The position numbers and the translations under genes are program-made. Under the pieces are notes generated by a model, which worked only from the letters and a program-made list of their open reading frames with translations, did no database searches and was not told where the DNA came from. Of a stretch of DNA of 63,297 bases, positions 42,949 to 52,301 are shown one piece after another; the first letter of the stretch is position 1; each line of letters begins with the position of its first letter. The stretch comes from Thermoguttaceae bacterium (lineage in GTDB: Bacteria > Planctomycetota > Planctomycetia > Pirellulales > Thermoguttaceae), in the NCBI GenBank assembly GCA_017937485.1, contig JAGBDN010000016.1, forward strand, positions 1 to 63,297, in the 5' to 3' direction.

Positions 42949-44482
42949 CTCCCATCAGAGTGAAGGGGCTGCCGTCGGTAATCTTCACTTGGCGGAACTC
43001 GCCGGCAAGAGAACGCGGGCCGTTGAAAACGACGATTCGGTCGCAGACGGTTCGCCCGGTCAGTTGGACGATTTCGTCCGACGTCGCGAAAACGCTCGGT
43101 CGCGACGCCGCCAACAACGCCGACTCGCTAACGACTTGTCCGGGCGACGCTTGCGTCGGAATCGGCGCGACGTTTCCGGTCGCGTCGACGGTCGCTTCGA
43201 GCGGTTCCGCGTCGGCGTACAACGCTTCGTCGGCGTTCGACGTCGTTTGCCGCGCTTCGCGCTTGCTCGGGCCCTCGACCAAAATTTCGACCGTTTTCCC
43301 GACGAACGACGCGTTCCACTCGGCGCAAATCGCGTCTTGCACCGCGAGCAGCTCGTTGTTCCGTCGCTTTTTCACCTCTTCCGGCACGTCGTCGACCATC
43401 GTTCGCGCCGCTTCGTTGCCGGGCCGCACCGAATACTTAAAAATGAAACTATTTTTAAATCGCGCGTACTTAATCAACTCCGCCGTTTGCGCGAACTCCT
43501 CTTCCGTTTCGCCGCAGAAACCGACGATGAAGTCGCTCGTGATCGCGGCGCCCGGAATCGTTTCGTAAATTCGGTCGCACAAGTCTTTATATTCCTCGAC
43601 CGTGTAACGCCGCCGCATTCGTTCGAGAACCGCGTTCGAGCCGTGTTGCGCCGGAACGTGCAAATACGGCGTCGCCGTCGGCAGGTCGCGCACCGCTTGC
43701 AAAAGCGCGTCCGACATATCCGTCGGATAGGAGCTGACGAAGCGAACGCGGCGGATTCCCGGGATTTTGTCGATTTCGACGAGCAAATCGGCGAGCCGCG
43801 TCGTCTTTTCTCCCTCGACGTAACGGTAACTATTGACCGTTTGCCCAAGAAGCGTTACCTCGACGCAACCTTGATCGGCGAGCGTTCGAATTTCGTTCAA
43901 AATATCCTTCGGCGGACGCGATTGTTCCGGGCCTCGAACGCTCGGGACGACGCAGTACGAACAGAACTTATTGCAGCCGAACATAATGCGCACCATCGCC
44001 TGAAAGACGCGCGGACGGACGCCCGGCAAGCGTTTCGGGTCGTGTTGGCGAAACGAGTCGCGAACGACGCCCGGCGCGTTGCGGTTCTCAAAGCGGTTGA
44101 CGCTGACGGCGATTTGTTGCGTTCCGGTCGCGGCGGCGTCGGCGACCAAATCGACGAGACGGTCGATCTGACCCGGCCCGACGACGACGTCGACGTGCGG
44201 CGCGCGGCGGAAAATCGTCGTTTGGTCTTTTTGCGCCATACACCCCATCACGCCGATGAGCGAGCCGGGCTTTTGCGTCTTCCAATGCTTCAGCCGTCCG
44301 AGCGCGCTGTAAATTTTCTCCTCGGCGTGTTCGCGAACGCTGCAGGTGTTGAAGAGCAAGAGCGCGGCGTCCTTGCGCGTCTCGGTTCGCTCCCAACCGG
44401 CGGAAATCAGCTCCGCCGCCGCGAGTTCCGAGTCGAGCGCGTTCATTTGACAACCGACCGTTTCAATGTAAAACTTTTTCAT
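42935..44482 (-). CDS. miaB: tRNA-2-methylthio-N6-dimethylallyladenosine synthase
   Basis: 515 residues of the radical-SAM methylthiotransferase family. The N-terminal UPF0004 domain binds a cluster through Cys in TVGCQMNALDSE, FNTCSVREHAEE and VMGCMAQKD. The radical-SAM domain carries CNKFCSYCVVP. The TRAM region is near the C-terminus (VCDRIVVFNG, QVKITDGSPFTLMGEL). It adds a methylthio group to position 2 of ip6A37 in tRNAs reading UNN codons. An insertion of about 70 residues (about 405-475) in the C-terminal part lengthens it over the usual 440-470. No clear Shine-Dalgarno precedes the ATG. Confidence 0.95.
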   Translation of the reverse strand: MKKFYIETVGCQMNALDSELAAAELISAGWERTETRKDAALLLFNTCSVREHAEEKIYSALGRLKHWKTQKPGSLIGVMGCMAQKDQTTIFRRAPHVDVVVGPGQIDRLVDLVADAAATGTQQIAVSVNRFENRNAPGVVRDSFRQHDPKRLPGVRPRVFQAMVRIMFGCNKFCSYCVVPSVRGPEQSRPPKDILNEIRTLADQGCVEVTLLGQTVNSYRYVEGEKTTRLADLLVEIDKIPGIRRVRFVSSYPTDMSDALLQAVRDLPTATPYLHVPAQHGSNAVLERMRRRYTVEEYKDLCDRIYETIPGAAITSDFIVGFCGETEEEFAQTAELIKYARFKNSFIFKYSVRPGNEAARTMVDDVPEEVKKRRNNELLAVQDAICAEWNASFVGKTVEILVEGPSKREARQTTSNADEALYADAEPLEATVDATGNVAPIPTQASPGQVVSESALLAASRPSVFATSDEIVQLTGRTVCDRIVVFNGPRSLAGEFRQVKITDGSPFTLMGELAD

Positions 44483-44584
44483 CGCCGTCGTTTCGCTTTC
44501 TTGTTCGAGTCGCTTTCGCTTCCGCCTTTTGACGCGTCTTTCATCGGCGCCGCGCTTTCGAAGAGCGCCGTAAAACGCCGCGAC

Positions 44585-44615
44585 CGCTTCCGCCTATTTT
44601 ACCCGAATTTGTCGC
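44585..44615. repeat. Nonamer-period A-rich array
   Basis: Minus-strand units caaattcgg, gtaaaatag, gcggaagcg, upstream of miaB in sense orientation. Confidence 0.4.
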
Positions 44616-44685
44616 GACGCAAAGCGCCGCCCAAGGAAAAGTCCGCCAAAAAGCCCGGCGTTCGCGCGAATTTCGACAAAATTAG

Positions 44686-47091
44686 TCAAGAAAAATCGTC
44701 GATTCGAATCTTGCAGTCCGGGAGCGCGCGCAAAAACTCGCGACCGTAAGACTTCGTATGAACCCGCGGGTCGAGAACGACGACTTGACCGACGTCCGAT
44801 TTCGTCCGAATCAGCCGCCCGACGCCTTGCTTGAATTTCAAAATCGCCGTCGGAAGCAAGTAGTCCCGAAACGGCGAACCGCCGCGCGCTTTAATCGCTT
44901 CGAGTCGCGCTTCGACGAGCGGCTGTTCCGGCGCCAAAAACGGAAACTTTACGATAATAACGTTTCGGAGCGCGGCGCCCGGCACGTCGACGCCCTGCCA
45001 AAAACTGTCGACGCCGAACAAAACGCCTCGCTTCGTCTCCTTAAACGCTCGCACCATCTGTTGACGCGGGATCCCTTGCGACTGCGAAAAGAACGGATAT
45101 TCGTTCTCCGCAAGCCAAGGCAAGAGCGCGTCGGTCGCCCGGCGCATTTGCTCGTTGCTGGTGAAAAGCACGAACGCGCCGCCGTTCGTTTCCGCAATAT
45201 ACTCCCGAAGCGCCGCGTAAAACCGCCGTTCGTCGACCGCCGCTCTTTCGCCGTCGTCGATTCCCCGCCGTCGCGCCGTTTCGTCGCCGAGTTCGAGCCC
45301 CCGCGCCAAGACGAGCGTCATTTGACGGCGGTAATCGAACGGACTTCCAAGCGCCCGGGCCCGAGCGTTCGACAAACCGACCCGCGACCGAAAAAACGCG
45401 AACGCCCGCCGCGTTTCCTCCTCCGACGGCGCGTCGAAACCGCCGTTCGCTCCGCTTTTTCCCGACTTTTTGCGACTTTTCGGCGTCGCGGTCGTCAAGG
45501 TCGCGCTCGCGGCGACGACCGTCGGTACGACGCTAAAAAGCGTCTTGTGCAAAATCGGCGCGACGTCGACCGGGGCCGCCTTCATAACGATTTTCAACCG
45601 CCCCCGCGAACGCGACTTTTCGAGCCAATAAACAAATCCTTCCTCGCTATGCCCCAACCAATTTTCAAGCTCCGTCAAAAACGAATCGACCCGATTTCGC
45701 GCCGCGACGTACTCCTGTCGCCGCGCCGGGTCTTCGAGCGAATCGGACGCGTTGCGAAGCGCGTCGCGGAGCCGCGCGAGCCCTTCCGAAAGGCCGTTTT
45801 TAACGATATTCCGCTCGAAAACGCGCCCCGACGAACCGGGCCGCGCTTCCAGCCAATCGGCCAACGACGCGAAAAACTCCTCGGCGCGGAACCGGCAGTC
45901 GTCGACCCAACGCGCCGCCCGCTCGAACGTCTCCTTGTCCGCGCCGAACGGAACCCGCGCCGTTTCCTCGACGAGAAGCCCGCGGTTCGTTCGGTCGTTG
46001 TAAAGTCGATTAAGAAGGTAGTCGATCTGATACTGCGAAAGCTCGACGCCGAGGTGTTCCGCCGCGACTTGCTCCATCGTGTGCGCTTCGTCGAAGATCA
46101 CCGCGTCGTATCGGGGCAAAATCGAGCCGCCGATATTGCGAATCGCCAAATCGCTGAAAAGAAGCGCGTGATTGACGATCAAAATTTTCGCCGAGTCGAG
46201 CCGCCGCCGCGCCTTCGCGTAAAAGCAACGCTCGAAAAACGGGCACTTGCGTCCGAGACAGTTCCCCTGTTCGCAGCAGATTTCGTTCCAAACTTCCGGA
46301 TTCGGCGTCGGCGACAGGTCGGAAAGGGAGCCGTCGACGGTCGTTTCGAGCCATTTCTTCAATCGCTCGAACTCTTTTTGCTCCTCCGTTTCGAAGAGCG
46401 TTCCGCCCGCCGCCGACTTCGCCGCCGACGCGAACCGCCGCCGACAAAGGTAGTTCGAGCGGCCCTTGACCAACGCGACGGAGAACTCGAACGGCAAAAT
46501 CGACGTCAAAAACGGCGCGTCTTTCTCAAAAAGCTGCTCCTGCAAGCCGATCGTATGCGTCGAAACGACGACGCGACGCGTCTCGGCGGTCGACTCGGCG
46601 CCGTCTTCGAGAACGCCGAACGCGCTTTGCGGGCGAACGGCTTCCCTCCCGCCGTTTCGAACCGCGCCTTGCGGGCGAAGAATTTCGGACGCCGCCGCTT
46701 TCGCCGCTTCGATTCGCTCGCTCAACGCTCGCGACGCGGCGCTTTCCGACGGCGCGACGTCCGTTTTTTTCGGAGAATCGGAAGACTTCGCGGACGCGCC
46801 CGCCCCCGACGGCGCTTCGTCGGGGCTCCAAGGGAACGCTTCGTCCGGACGGTAGTCGCGGACTTGGTCTTCGACGGCGAAAAGAATCGCCGGAACGAGA
46901 TACGCGAAACTTTTGCCGACGCCGGTGCCGGCCTCGACGGTTAAATGGCGGCGCTCGCGCAACGCCGCGTCGACCTCCGCCGCCATTTCCAACTGCTCGA
47001 CGCGACGTTCGTAATCGCCCCGCCGCCGCGCGATCAGCCCGCCGTCGTCGAGAACGTCGCGAAAATTAAACGTCGAATCGGGTCGCGTCAT
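44686..47091 (-). CDS. dinG: DinG/Rad3-family ATP-dependent DNA helicase
   Basis: 801 residues, XPD-like superfamily 2 helicase. Walker A is TVEAGTGVGKSFAYLVPA. Motif Ia is VVSTHTIGLQEQL. Four cysteines for a [4Fe-4S] cluster lie in CCEQGNCLGRKCPFFERC, the DEAH box in FDEAHTMEQ, and C-terminal motifs in GVDSFWQGVDVPG and FKQGVGRLIR. It unwinds D-loops, R-loops or flaps during repair. An insertion of about 80 residues rich in Ser/Ala/Lys separates Walker A from motif Ia. The ATG overlaps the stop of the upstream membrane-protein gene (ATGA), so the two are translationally coupled. Confidence 0.92.
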   Translation of the reverse strand: MTRPDSTFNFRDVLDDGGLIARRRGDYERRVEQLEMAAEVDAALRERRHLTVEAGTGVGKSFAYLVPAILFAVEDQVRDYRPDEAFPWSPDEAPSGAGASAKSSDSPKKTDVAPSESAASRALSERIEAAKAAASEILRPQGAVRNGGREAVRPQSAFGVLEDGAESTAETRRVVVSTHTIGLQEQLFEKDAPFLTSILPFEFSVALVKGRSNYLCRRRFASAAKSAAGGTLFETEEQKEFERLKKWLETTVDGSLSDLSPTPNPEVWNEICCEQGNCLGRKCPFFERCFYAKARRRLDSAKILIVNHALLFSDLAIRNIGGSILPRYDAVIFDEAHTMEQVAAEHLGVELSQYQIDYLLNRLYNDRTNRGLLVEETARVPFGADKETFERAARWVDDCRFRAEEFFASLADWLEARPGSSGRVFERNIVKNGLSEGLARLRDALRNASDSLEDPARRQEYVAARNRVDSFLTELENWLGHSEEGFVYWLEKSRSRGRLKIVMKAAPVDVAPILHKTLFSVVPTVVAASATLTTATPKSRKKSGKSGANGGFDAPSEEETRRAFAFFRSRVGLSNARARALGSPFDYRRQMTLVLARGLELGDETARRRGIDDGERAAVDERRFYAALREYIAETNGGAFVLFTSNEQMRRATDALLPWLAENEYPFFSQSQGIPRQQMVRAFKETKRGVLFGVDSFWQGVDVPGAALRNVIIVKFPFLAPEQPLVEARLEAIKARGGSPFRDYLLPTAILKFKQGVGRLIRTKSDVGQVVVLDPRVHTKSYGREFLRALPDCKIRIDDFS

Positions 47092-47936
47092 TCGACGACT
47101 TTAAGAACCGGACGGCCGTTTTCGTCGAGTTCGAGCGGGCGCCAATCGCCGGGATGGACGTTCCAACCGATCGACTTTTCGCCGCGCGCCGTTTTGCGCA
47201 ACCGCCGTTCGACCGTCAGTTTCAAAAAGAACGTTTGTTTCGCGTCGCCCTCTTTTTCGGGCGCGACCGTTACGGCGTAAACTCGCGTCGCGACCTCGGC
47301 TCTCGCGTTGATCGTTTGCGATTCGGTCGCGTAAAAAGTCGGCTTGACGCGGTCGCCGAGCGCGGCCAAGGTCAGAATCGTCGGATTCGCCAAGAACGAA
47401 TGAAGTTCGCGGTGTCCGTCCTCGTCTTGCGTCGACGTCGCCCAATATTTAATCTCGTCGTCTTCGTCGATAATCGGCGGGCGATCCCAATGCGAACGCG
47501 TCAGTTGCCGCAACGTCAAGACGTCGCCTTTTTTTGCCGCGTCGAACCAAATTTGGCAAAATTCGTCCGCTTGCGCGTCAAAGTCGGCGCGATACGTCGC
47601 GACGCAAAGCGGGCCCGCAATCGCGCCCGCCAGCGCCAACGCCAATCCGGCAAGCGCCCAAGATCGCCCGACCAGTTCGCCGCCCGATTTCGCGATCGCC
47701 GCCAACGAAAAAATCGCCGCTAAAACGCCGAACGCCGAAAAGAATAAAAAGCCTAAATTCAACAGCGTCAAGAACGAAAGCGCGCCCAACAACGCCGAAA
47801 CAATCGCCAAAACGGACGCGCGCTTCGAAACCAATTCGTCCGCCGCGTTCGACGCCTTCGCGACGTCCGCGTCGGCGCTCAACGCGTCGAACAAAGAGGA
47901 AGACGTTTTCTCCAAAGGCTTCAATTTGTCGGCCAT
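47088..47936 (-). CDS. Membrane protein of unknown function (DUF4190-like), coupled to dinG
   Basis: 282 residues. Three hydrophobic segments (about 40-125) resemble a DUF4190 domain: VLAIVSALLGALSFLT, FFSAFGVLAAIFSLAAI and SWALAGLALALAGAIAG. The C-terminal 155 residues are soluble and probably fold as an NTF2-like or similar alpha/beta domain (DEFCQIWFDAAKKGDVLTLRQL at its start). A strong AAAGGAG lies 9 nt before the ATG. Shared operon with dinG by 4-bp overlap; no functional link is known. Confidence 0.78.
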   Translation of the reverse strand: MADKLKPLEKTSSSLFDALSADADVAKASNAADELVSKRASVLAIVSALLGALSFLTLLNLGFLFFSAFGVLAAIFSLAAIAKSGGELVGRSWALAGLALALAGAIAGPLCVATYRADFDAQADEFCQIWFDAAKKGDVLTLRQLTRSHWDRPPIIDEDDEIKYWATSTQDEDGHRELHSFLANPTILTLAALGDRVKPTFYATESQTINARAEVATRVYAVTVAPEKEGDAKQTFFLKLTVERRLRKTARGEKSIGWNVHPGDWRPLELDENGRPVLKVVE

Positions 47937-48057
47937 CGCGTCGGCTCCTTTGCGTCAAAAAAGAGAAAAAGACGGCGTTTTTACCAACGAAAAACGCCGA
48001 TTTCAAAAACTTTAAAGCCGACGCGGCCAAACGGTTTCCCGCCGCGTCGACGGGCGA

Positions 48058-48654
48058 TCATTCGCCGCCGTACTTCCAAGACCCGCCCTCTTCGGAACCG
48101 TCGTCGTAAACTTGGTCGAAGACTTCTTTATTACGTTTCAACTGGTTCGCGACGAACGCTTTCGAGTCGAACGTCGACGAACCGATCAGCGGTTTCAAGG
48201 AACCTTTCGACATAAAGTCGACGACGGCCATCGTGAACGGCGCCGCCGTTTGCCGCGGTTTCTCCGGCATCGTTTGGAAGAAAACAAAAACGCCGGTGCC
48301 GCAGAAGCTGCCGAAAATAATGAAAAGCGCGATCCACTTCGCGATTCCGTCCGCCTTCTTCGAAAACCAAAGGTCGTTCTTCGTGATCATACTCGTAACG
48401 AACATCAAAATCGCGAGAACCAAAAGGAAAACGACCATAAACGCCAACATATCGTTATAGTACGCCATAAACGACATCGCGTTGTCGAGTTGATTCGCGA
48501 CCAACTCGAACAAACCGATCGCGAAAAGCGTCGCAAACATAAGATTGAAGCCTTGAATCGACACGCTCCAAATCTTCATTTTATGCCAAAACGCAAAGCC
48601 GGCGATCCCCATCAAAACCGCCGAGACCACAAAACTAACAGGAAGCCCCATCAT
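48058..48654 (-). CDS. Four-helix membrane protein, CvpA-like topology
   Basis: 198 residues with four membrane helices in the first 130 (starting PVSFVVSAVLMGIAGFAFW) and a polar C-terminal tail ending DDGSEEGGSWKYGGE. The layout resembles the CvpA family of small inner-membrane proteins, but similarity is weak by eye. It lies just downstream of the GspE-like gene on the same strand, with a 110-bp gap. Start chosen at the first ATG; no strong ribosome binding site. Confidence 0.6.
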   Translation of the reverse strand: MMGLPVSFVVSAVLMGIAGFAFWHKMKIWSVSIQGFNLMFATLFAIGLFELVANQLDNAMSFMAYYNDMLAFMVVFLLVLAILMFVTSMITKNDLWFSKKADGIAKWIALFIIFGSFCGTGVFVFFQTMPEKPRQTAAPFTMAVVDFMSKGSLKPLIGSSTFDSKAFVANQLKRNKEVFDQVYDDGSEEGGSWKYGGE

Positions 48655-48765
48655 AATATTTTATCGCCTTATTCTCGATATTTACCGAATATTAGTCGCC
48701 GTTAAAGGGCGCGGAACGCCTCGTTCGTTTTCGTTCGAGAACGTTCCTCGCCCAACGCGCCGCCG

Positions 48766-50580
48766 TTATTTCAGGACGCGAACCAACTCTTCGAACGACG
48801 TAACGCCGTCGCGGACGAGCCGGGCGCCGTCGACCAAGAATCCGCGTTGCCCGCTCTTGAGCGCCGCGGCGCGAAGCGCTTTGTCTTTCGCGGCCAAGTC
48901 GGCGTCGGCGGCGATAATTTGCCGCATTTCGTCGTTGATTTCGAGGAGGTCGAAAATCGCGACGCGCCCTTGAAAACCGACGTCGCGGCAGACTTCGCAC
49001 GGGACGTAATAGTCGCGTTGGCCCGGTTCGACTTGCGGTCGAACGCGTTTGCGCCAAAGTTTTTCGGTTTTCGGATCGAGCCCGAGATTTTTCAAAATTT
49101 GCGGATTTGGCTTGATCTCTTCGCGGCACTCTTCGCAGAGACGGCGAACGAGTTTTTGCGCGATCACCGCCGTCGTCGCGTCGGCGAGCGCCTTTTTATC
49201 GACGCCGCTTTGCAGGAGCGCGATCAGCGCGCCGACGGCGTCTTTCGCGCGTTGCGTCGAGATGACGAGGCGGTCGTTTTTGACTTCGTCGCAGCAAAGT
49301 TTCCACGCTTCGGTCGTTACCATATCGCGCACCAACACGACTTTCGGCTCTTTGAAGAAGACGTCGCCGAGAATGTTCATCGGCGTTTCGCCCTTGGCGG
49401 AGTCGTAAGTGTTGAGCGTGATATTTTCGATCGTTTCATACGGGTTTTGCACGTCTTCAACGGTCGCGAAGTCGCGGGTGAAACGGTCGGCGGTGTTGAA
49501 CGCGACGGTCGTGAGGGTCTTCAAACCTTGATGCGGCGCGGCGGCCAAAACGACGAGGCCGTTTTCGGAATTGATCAATTCGCGCATTTTGCCTTGACGT
49601 TCCGGCGAGACGCCGATTTCGTCGAGCGTGCGGAGTTGCGCCGCTTGGAATTTGAACGCGACGCGGAAGACTTCGCCGGTCGGCGTTCCCGCCGTTTCAA
49701 GCGACGCGTCGCAAGTCAACGGCTTCCCTTTTTTATTTTTGTCGTAGAACATCCGGAACATGCCGCCTTGACGCGAACGGCGGTCTTTCGGATTCGCGCC
49801 GATCAGGAATTTCGCGGCTTCGGCGACGGAGTCGGCTTCCTCGCGCGTCCACGGATTCTTAAACGCGTCGGTTACCGGGTGATAAACGCCGTCGAGTTGG
49901 TATTGAAACTTCGTTTCCTCGGCGCCGAACTCGATCGCGACGTCGGTCGCGCGGTTGTGCAACGCGTGATAAAGGAGTTCGCGGAAAAGGTTGTATCCGA
50001 CGGCGTTGTTCACCTGGCGCGAACGGAACAGCCGGCCGACGAGCGTTTGTTCGTCGGCGTTTTTGTCGAGCGCGCCGAGTTGAATCATCGACCCGCCTTC
50101 GTAAGCCAACGCCTTCGGCTTCACCTTTTGTTTCAAGACTTTCGTGCGGAACCAGAACGCCAAGTGCCCGGCCGTCATCACTTTGTCGGCGTCGAGCATA
50201 TCTTTGTTGCGCGCTTTGACGTAAATCATATTCGGAATAATCCACGCCAAAATAACGACCGGAAGCCCCGCCCAGAAAATCGGGATAAAGAGCGCGGCCA
50301 ACATCCCGACGGCGAACGCGATCATATTCATTCCGTTCCAGAACGAACGGTCGGGGTCGCCGAGACGCTCCGCGTCGTTGTTAATCCAACTCGTCGACGC
50401 GAGCCAACTCATATAAACGACGAGAAGAATCGCCAACTTAATCGGGCAAATCGTCATTCCGTCGTTGCGCCAACCGCCGACGCCGCCGGCCAACACCGCG
50501 TCGGAACCGCACGCCGTCGCGAACAACGCCGCGAACGCAAACAAACCGACGAACTTCATTATTTTAAGAGATCGTTTCAA
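48766..50580 (-). CDS. Membrane-anchored GspE/PilB-like protein with degenerate P-loop
   Basis: 604 residues. The second half aligns with type II secretion/type IV pilus ATPases: the phi-X-X-Q region FQAAQLRTLDEIG, a P-loop-like segment AAAPHQGLKTLTT (Lys354 and Thr kept, glycines lost), VLVRDMVTTEAW at Walker B, VRRLCEECREEI and YVPCEVCRDVGFQGRVAIFDLLE. The first 130 residues hold three hydrophobic segments, the first perhaps a signal sequence (MKFVGLFAFAALFATACG). This is unlike soluble GspE. The reading frame starts with TTG preceded by GGGGAG at 8 nt; ATG 50559 lacks a ribosome binding site. pilT lies directly upstream. It may act as a non-hydrolysing regulator or structural partner of a pilus or secretion motor (inference). 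Confidence 0.82.
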   Translation of the reverse strand: MKRSLKIMKFVGLFAFAALFATACGSDAVLAGGVGGWRNDGMTICPIKLAILLVVYMSWLASTSWINNDAERLGDPDRSFWNGMNMIAFAVGMLAALFIPIFWAGLPVVILAWIIPNMIYVKARNKDMLDADKVMTAGHLAFWFRTKVLKQKVKPKALAYEGGSMIQLGALDKNADEQTLVGRLFRSRQVNNAVGYNLFRELLYHALHNRATDVAIEFGAEETKFQYQLDGVYHPVTDAFKNPWTREEADSVAEAAKFLIGANPKDRRSRQGGMFRMFYDKNKKGKPLTCDASLETAGTPTGEVFRVAFKFQAAQLRTLDEIGVSPERQGKMRELINSENGLVVLAAAPHQGLKTLTTVAFNTADRFTRDFATVEDVQNPYETIENITLNTYDSAKGETPMNILGDVFFKEPKVVLVRDMVTTEAWKLCCDEVKNDRLVISTQRAKDAVGALIALLQSGVDKKALADATTAVIAQKLVRRLCEECREEIKPNPQILKNLGLDPKTEKLWRKRVRPQVEPGQRDYYVPCEVCRDVGFQGRVAIFDLLEINDEMRQIIAADADLAAKDKALRAAALKSGQRGFLVDGARLVRDGVTSFEELVRVLK

Positions 50581-50746
50581 CGTCGACGCTCCCCTGTCGG
50601 AAGCGCGCCTCGCCGATTCGACGGACGCGCCTCACCGCATTTTCTTTTGAACGTTAGTTTTCCGAAATCGTTTATTTTTCCGTTATTAGGCGACGGCGGC
50701 TCGCCCCGAAAACGCCGAGACGAAACCGCCGCGAACCGAACCGAGA

Positions 50747-51898
50747 TTACAAAATCCCCGGTTCCTTAACTTCAATGCCTTTGAGCGCCATCTTAAGCGA
50801 CTCGATGTTCGGCGCGACTTCGAACGCCGTCGCGCGGTCGATTTTCTTCGCTTGCACGAGGTTCTTAAGCGACATCGTGAAGTCTTGCATCCCTTCCTGC
50901 GCGTTGATGCGGATCGCGTCGCCGAGCTTTTCGTCTTCGCCTTCCAAAATCAACTTGCGGATAATGCTGTTGACGATCATGATTTCGCACGTCGGAACGC
51001 GTTGGACGCCCGGCAAAATCGACGGCAACAGCTTTTGCGCGACGATCCCCTTCATGTTCATCGCGATGGCGCCGCGAATCGCCTTGTGCATGTTCGCCGG
51101 GAAAAGGTCCAAAATACGCCCGATCGTCGACGGCGCGGTCGAGGCGTGAATCGTTCCGAAGACCAAGTGGCCCGTTTCGGCGGCGTGAATCGCGGTTTCA
51201 AACGTTTCGCGGTCGCGCATTTCCCCGACGAGCATCACGTCCGGGTCTTCGCGGACGGCGTGTTTCATCCCGACTTCGAAGTCGCAGACGTCTTGACCGA
51301 TTTCGCGCTGGTTGATCAAGCACTTTTCTTCGGTGAACATGAACTCGATCGGGTCTTCGAGCGTCAAAATGTGCTTGTTGTAGTTTTTGTTGATCCAGTT
51401 GAGCATCGACGCGATCGTCGTCGACTTCCCGGAACCGGTGACGCCGGCCAACAAAATCATCCCTTGGCTGAACTTGCAGAGTTCGTAAAGAACCGGCGGA
51501 ATGTGCAGCTTTTCGAGTTCCGGAATGAAGTTGTTAATACGACGCGCGACGAGACCGACGTGTCCCATTTGCGTCAACACGTTGACGCGGAAACGCCAAG
51601 TAACGCCGTCGACGACGCAGGTGTGCGCGAAGTCCGCCCCGCCGGTGTCGTTGTAAATTTTGCGGTTGCGCTCGTCCATCATCGGGAAGATGAGACGGTT
51701 CATTTCTTCGTCGTCGATGGGGCCGCGGTTGAGCGTGCGCAGGCTCCCTTTGACGCGGACGTAAGGCGGACGGTCGACTTTCAAGTGAAGGTCGCTCCCC
51801 GAGAGCTTAACCAACGCTTGGAAAAGGCGGTCGATTTCAAGTTCCTTCTTTTTTCTAAAGACGCGATCGGGAGTCGCGCCGGATTCGGGAGTCGACAT
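50747..51898 (-). CDS. pilT: PilT-type twitching motility ATPase
   Basis: 383 residues from ATG 51898 (MSTPESGATP), with GGAGAAAG upstream; a longer frame to 51922 lacks support. Walker A is GVTGSGKSTT, the Asp box LTLEDPIEFMF, Walker B DPDVMLVGEMRDRETFE, and the His box HLVFGTIHASTAPSTIGRI. All are canonical, so it is an active hexameric ATPase. PilT powers pilus retraction in the cytoplasm at the inner membrane. The C-terminal IEVKEPGIL replaces the usual AIRNP tail. It precedes the degenerate GspE/PilB-like gene; no pilin or PilC gene is in the window. Confidence 0.93.
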   Translation of the reverse strand: MSTPESGATPDRVFRKKKELEIDRLFQALVKLSGSDLHLKVDRPPYVRVKGSLRTLNRGPIDDEEMNRLIFPMMDERNRKIYNDTGGADFAHTCVVDGVTWRFRVNVLTQMGHVGLVARRINNFIPELEKLHIPPVLYELCKFSQGMILLAGVTGSGKSTTIASMLNWINKNYNKHILTLEDPIEFMFTEEKCLINQREIGQDVCDFEVGMKHAVREDPDVMLVGEMRDRETFETAIHAAETGHLVFGTIHASTAPSTIGRILDLFPANMHKAIRGAIAMNMKGIVAQKLLPSILPGVQRVPTCEIMIVNSIIRKLILEGEDEKLGDAIRINAQEGMQDFTMSLKNLVQAKKIDRATAFEVAPNIESLKMALKGIEVKEPGIL

Positions 51899-51961
51899 AC
51901 GTTCTTTCTTTCTCCGTTCCACTTGCGTCGAGGCGAAACGCGCCGCTTTTCGCCAACGTTT

Positions 51962-52010
51962 CGTCTCGTCTTATTCAACCTATTTTTTCTATTTTGCCCG
52001 TCTTCGTTGT
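51962..52010. repeat. Nonamer-period A-rich array
   Basis: Minus-strand units aagacgggc, aaaatagaa, aaaataggt, tgaataaga, upstream of pilT in sense orientation. One of the clearest examples. Confidence 0.6.
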
Positions 52011-52135
52011 TCGTTTTTTTCGTCGACGCGCTCTTCGCCGACTTCGCTTAGCCGTCCAAACGACGCCGACGTTCTTACGACGTTATTATCGGCGTTCGCG
52101 TTCCTCGGAGCTAAGCCGAAACGCTCGGTTTTCAC

Positions 52136-52301
52136 GGATTTTCGCCGTCAAACGCTCGGCGTCGTCGGAATCCGAACCGGAATCCCGGCGGTCGGCGTCG
52201 CTTCCTTCGCCTCCGCGCGGATTTTCGCCGTCAAACGCTCGGCGTCGTCGGAATCCGAACCGGAATCCCGGCGGCGCGCATCGCTTCCTTCACCTCGGCG
52301 A
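52136..52301. repeat. Tandem duplication of hisF 3' end
   Basis: Two copies 83 bp apart (52136-52218 and 52219-52301). The right copy holds the last codons and stop of hisF, the left copy repeats them beyond the stop, nearly identical over about 55 bp (last codons [13 protein letters not shown]). Confidence 0.93.
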
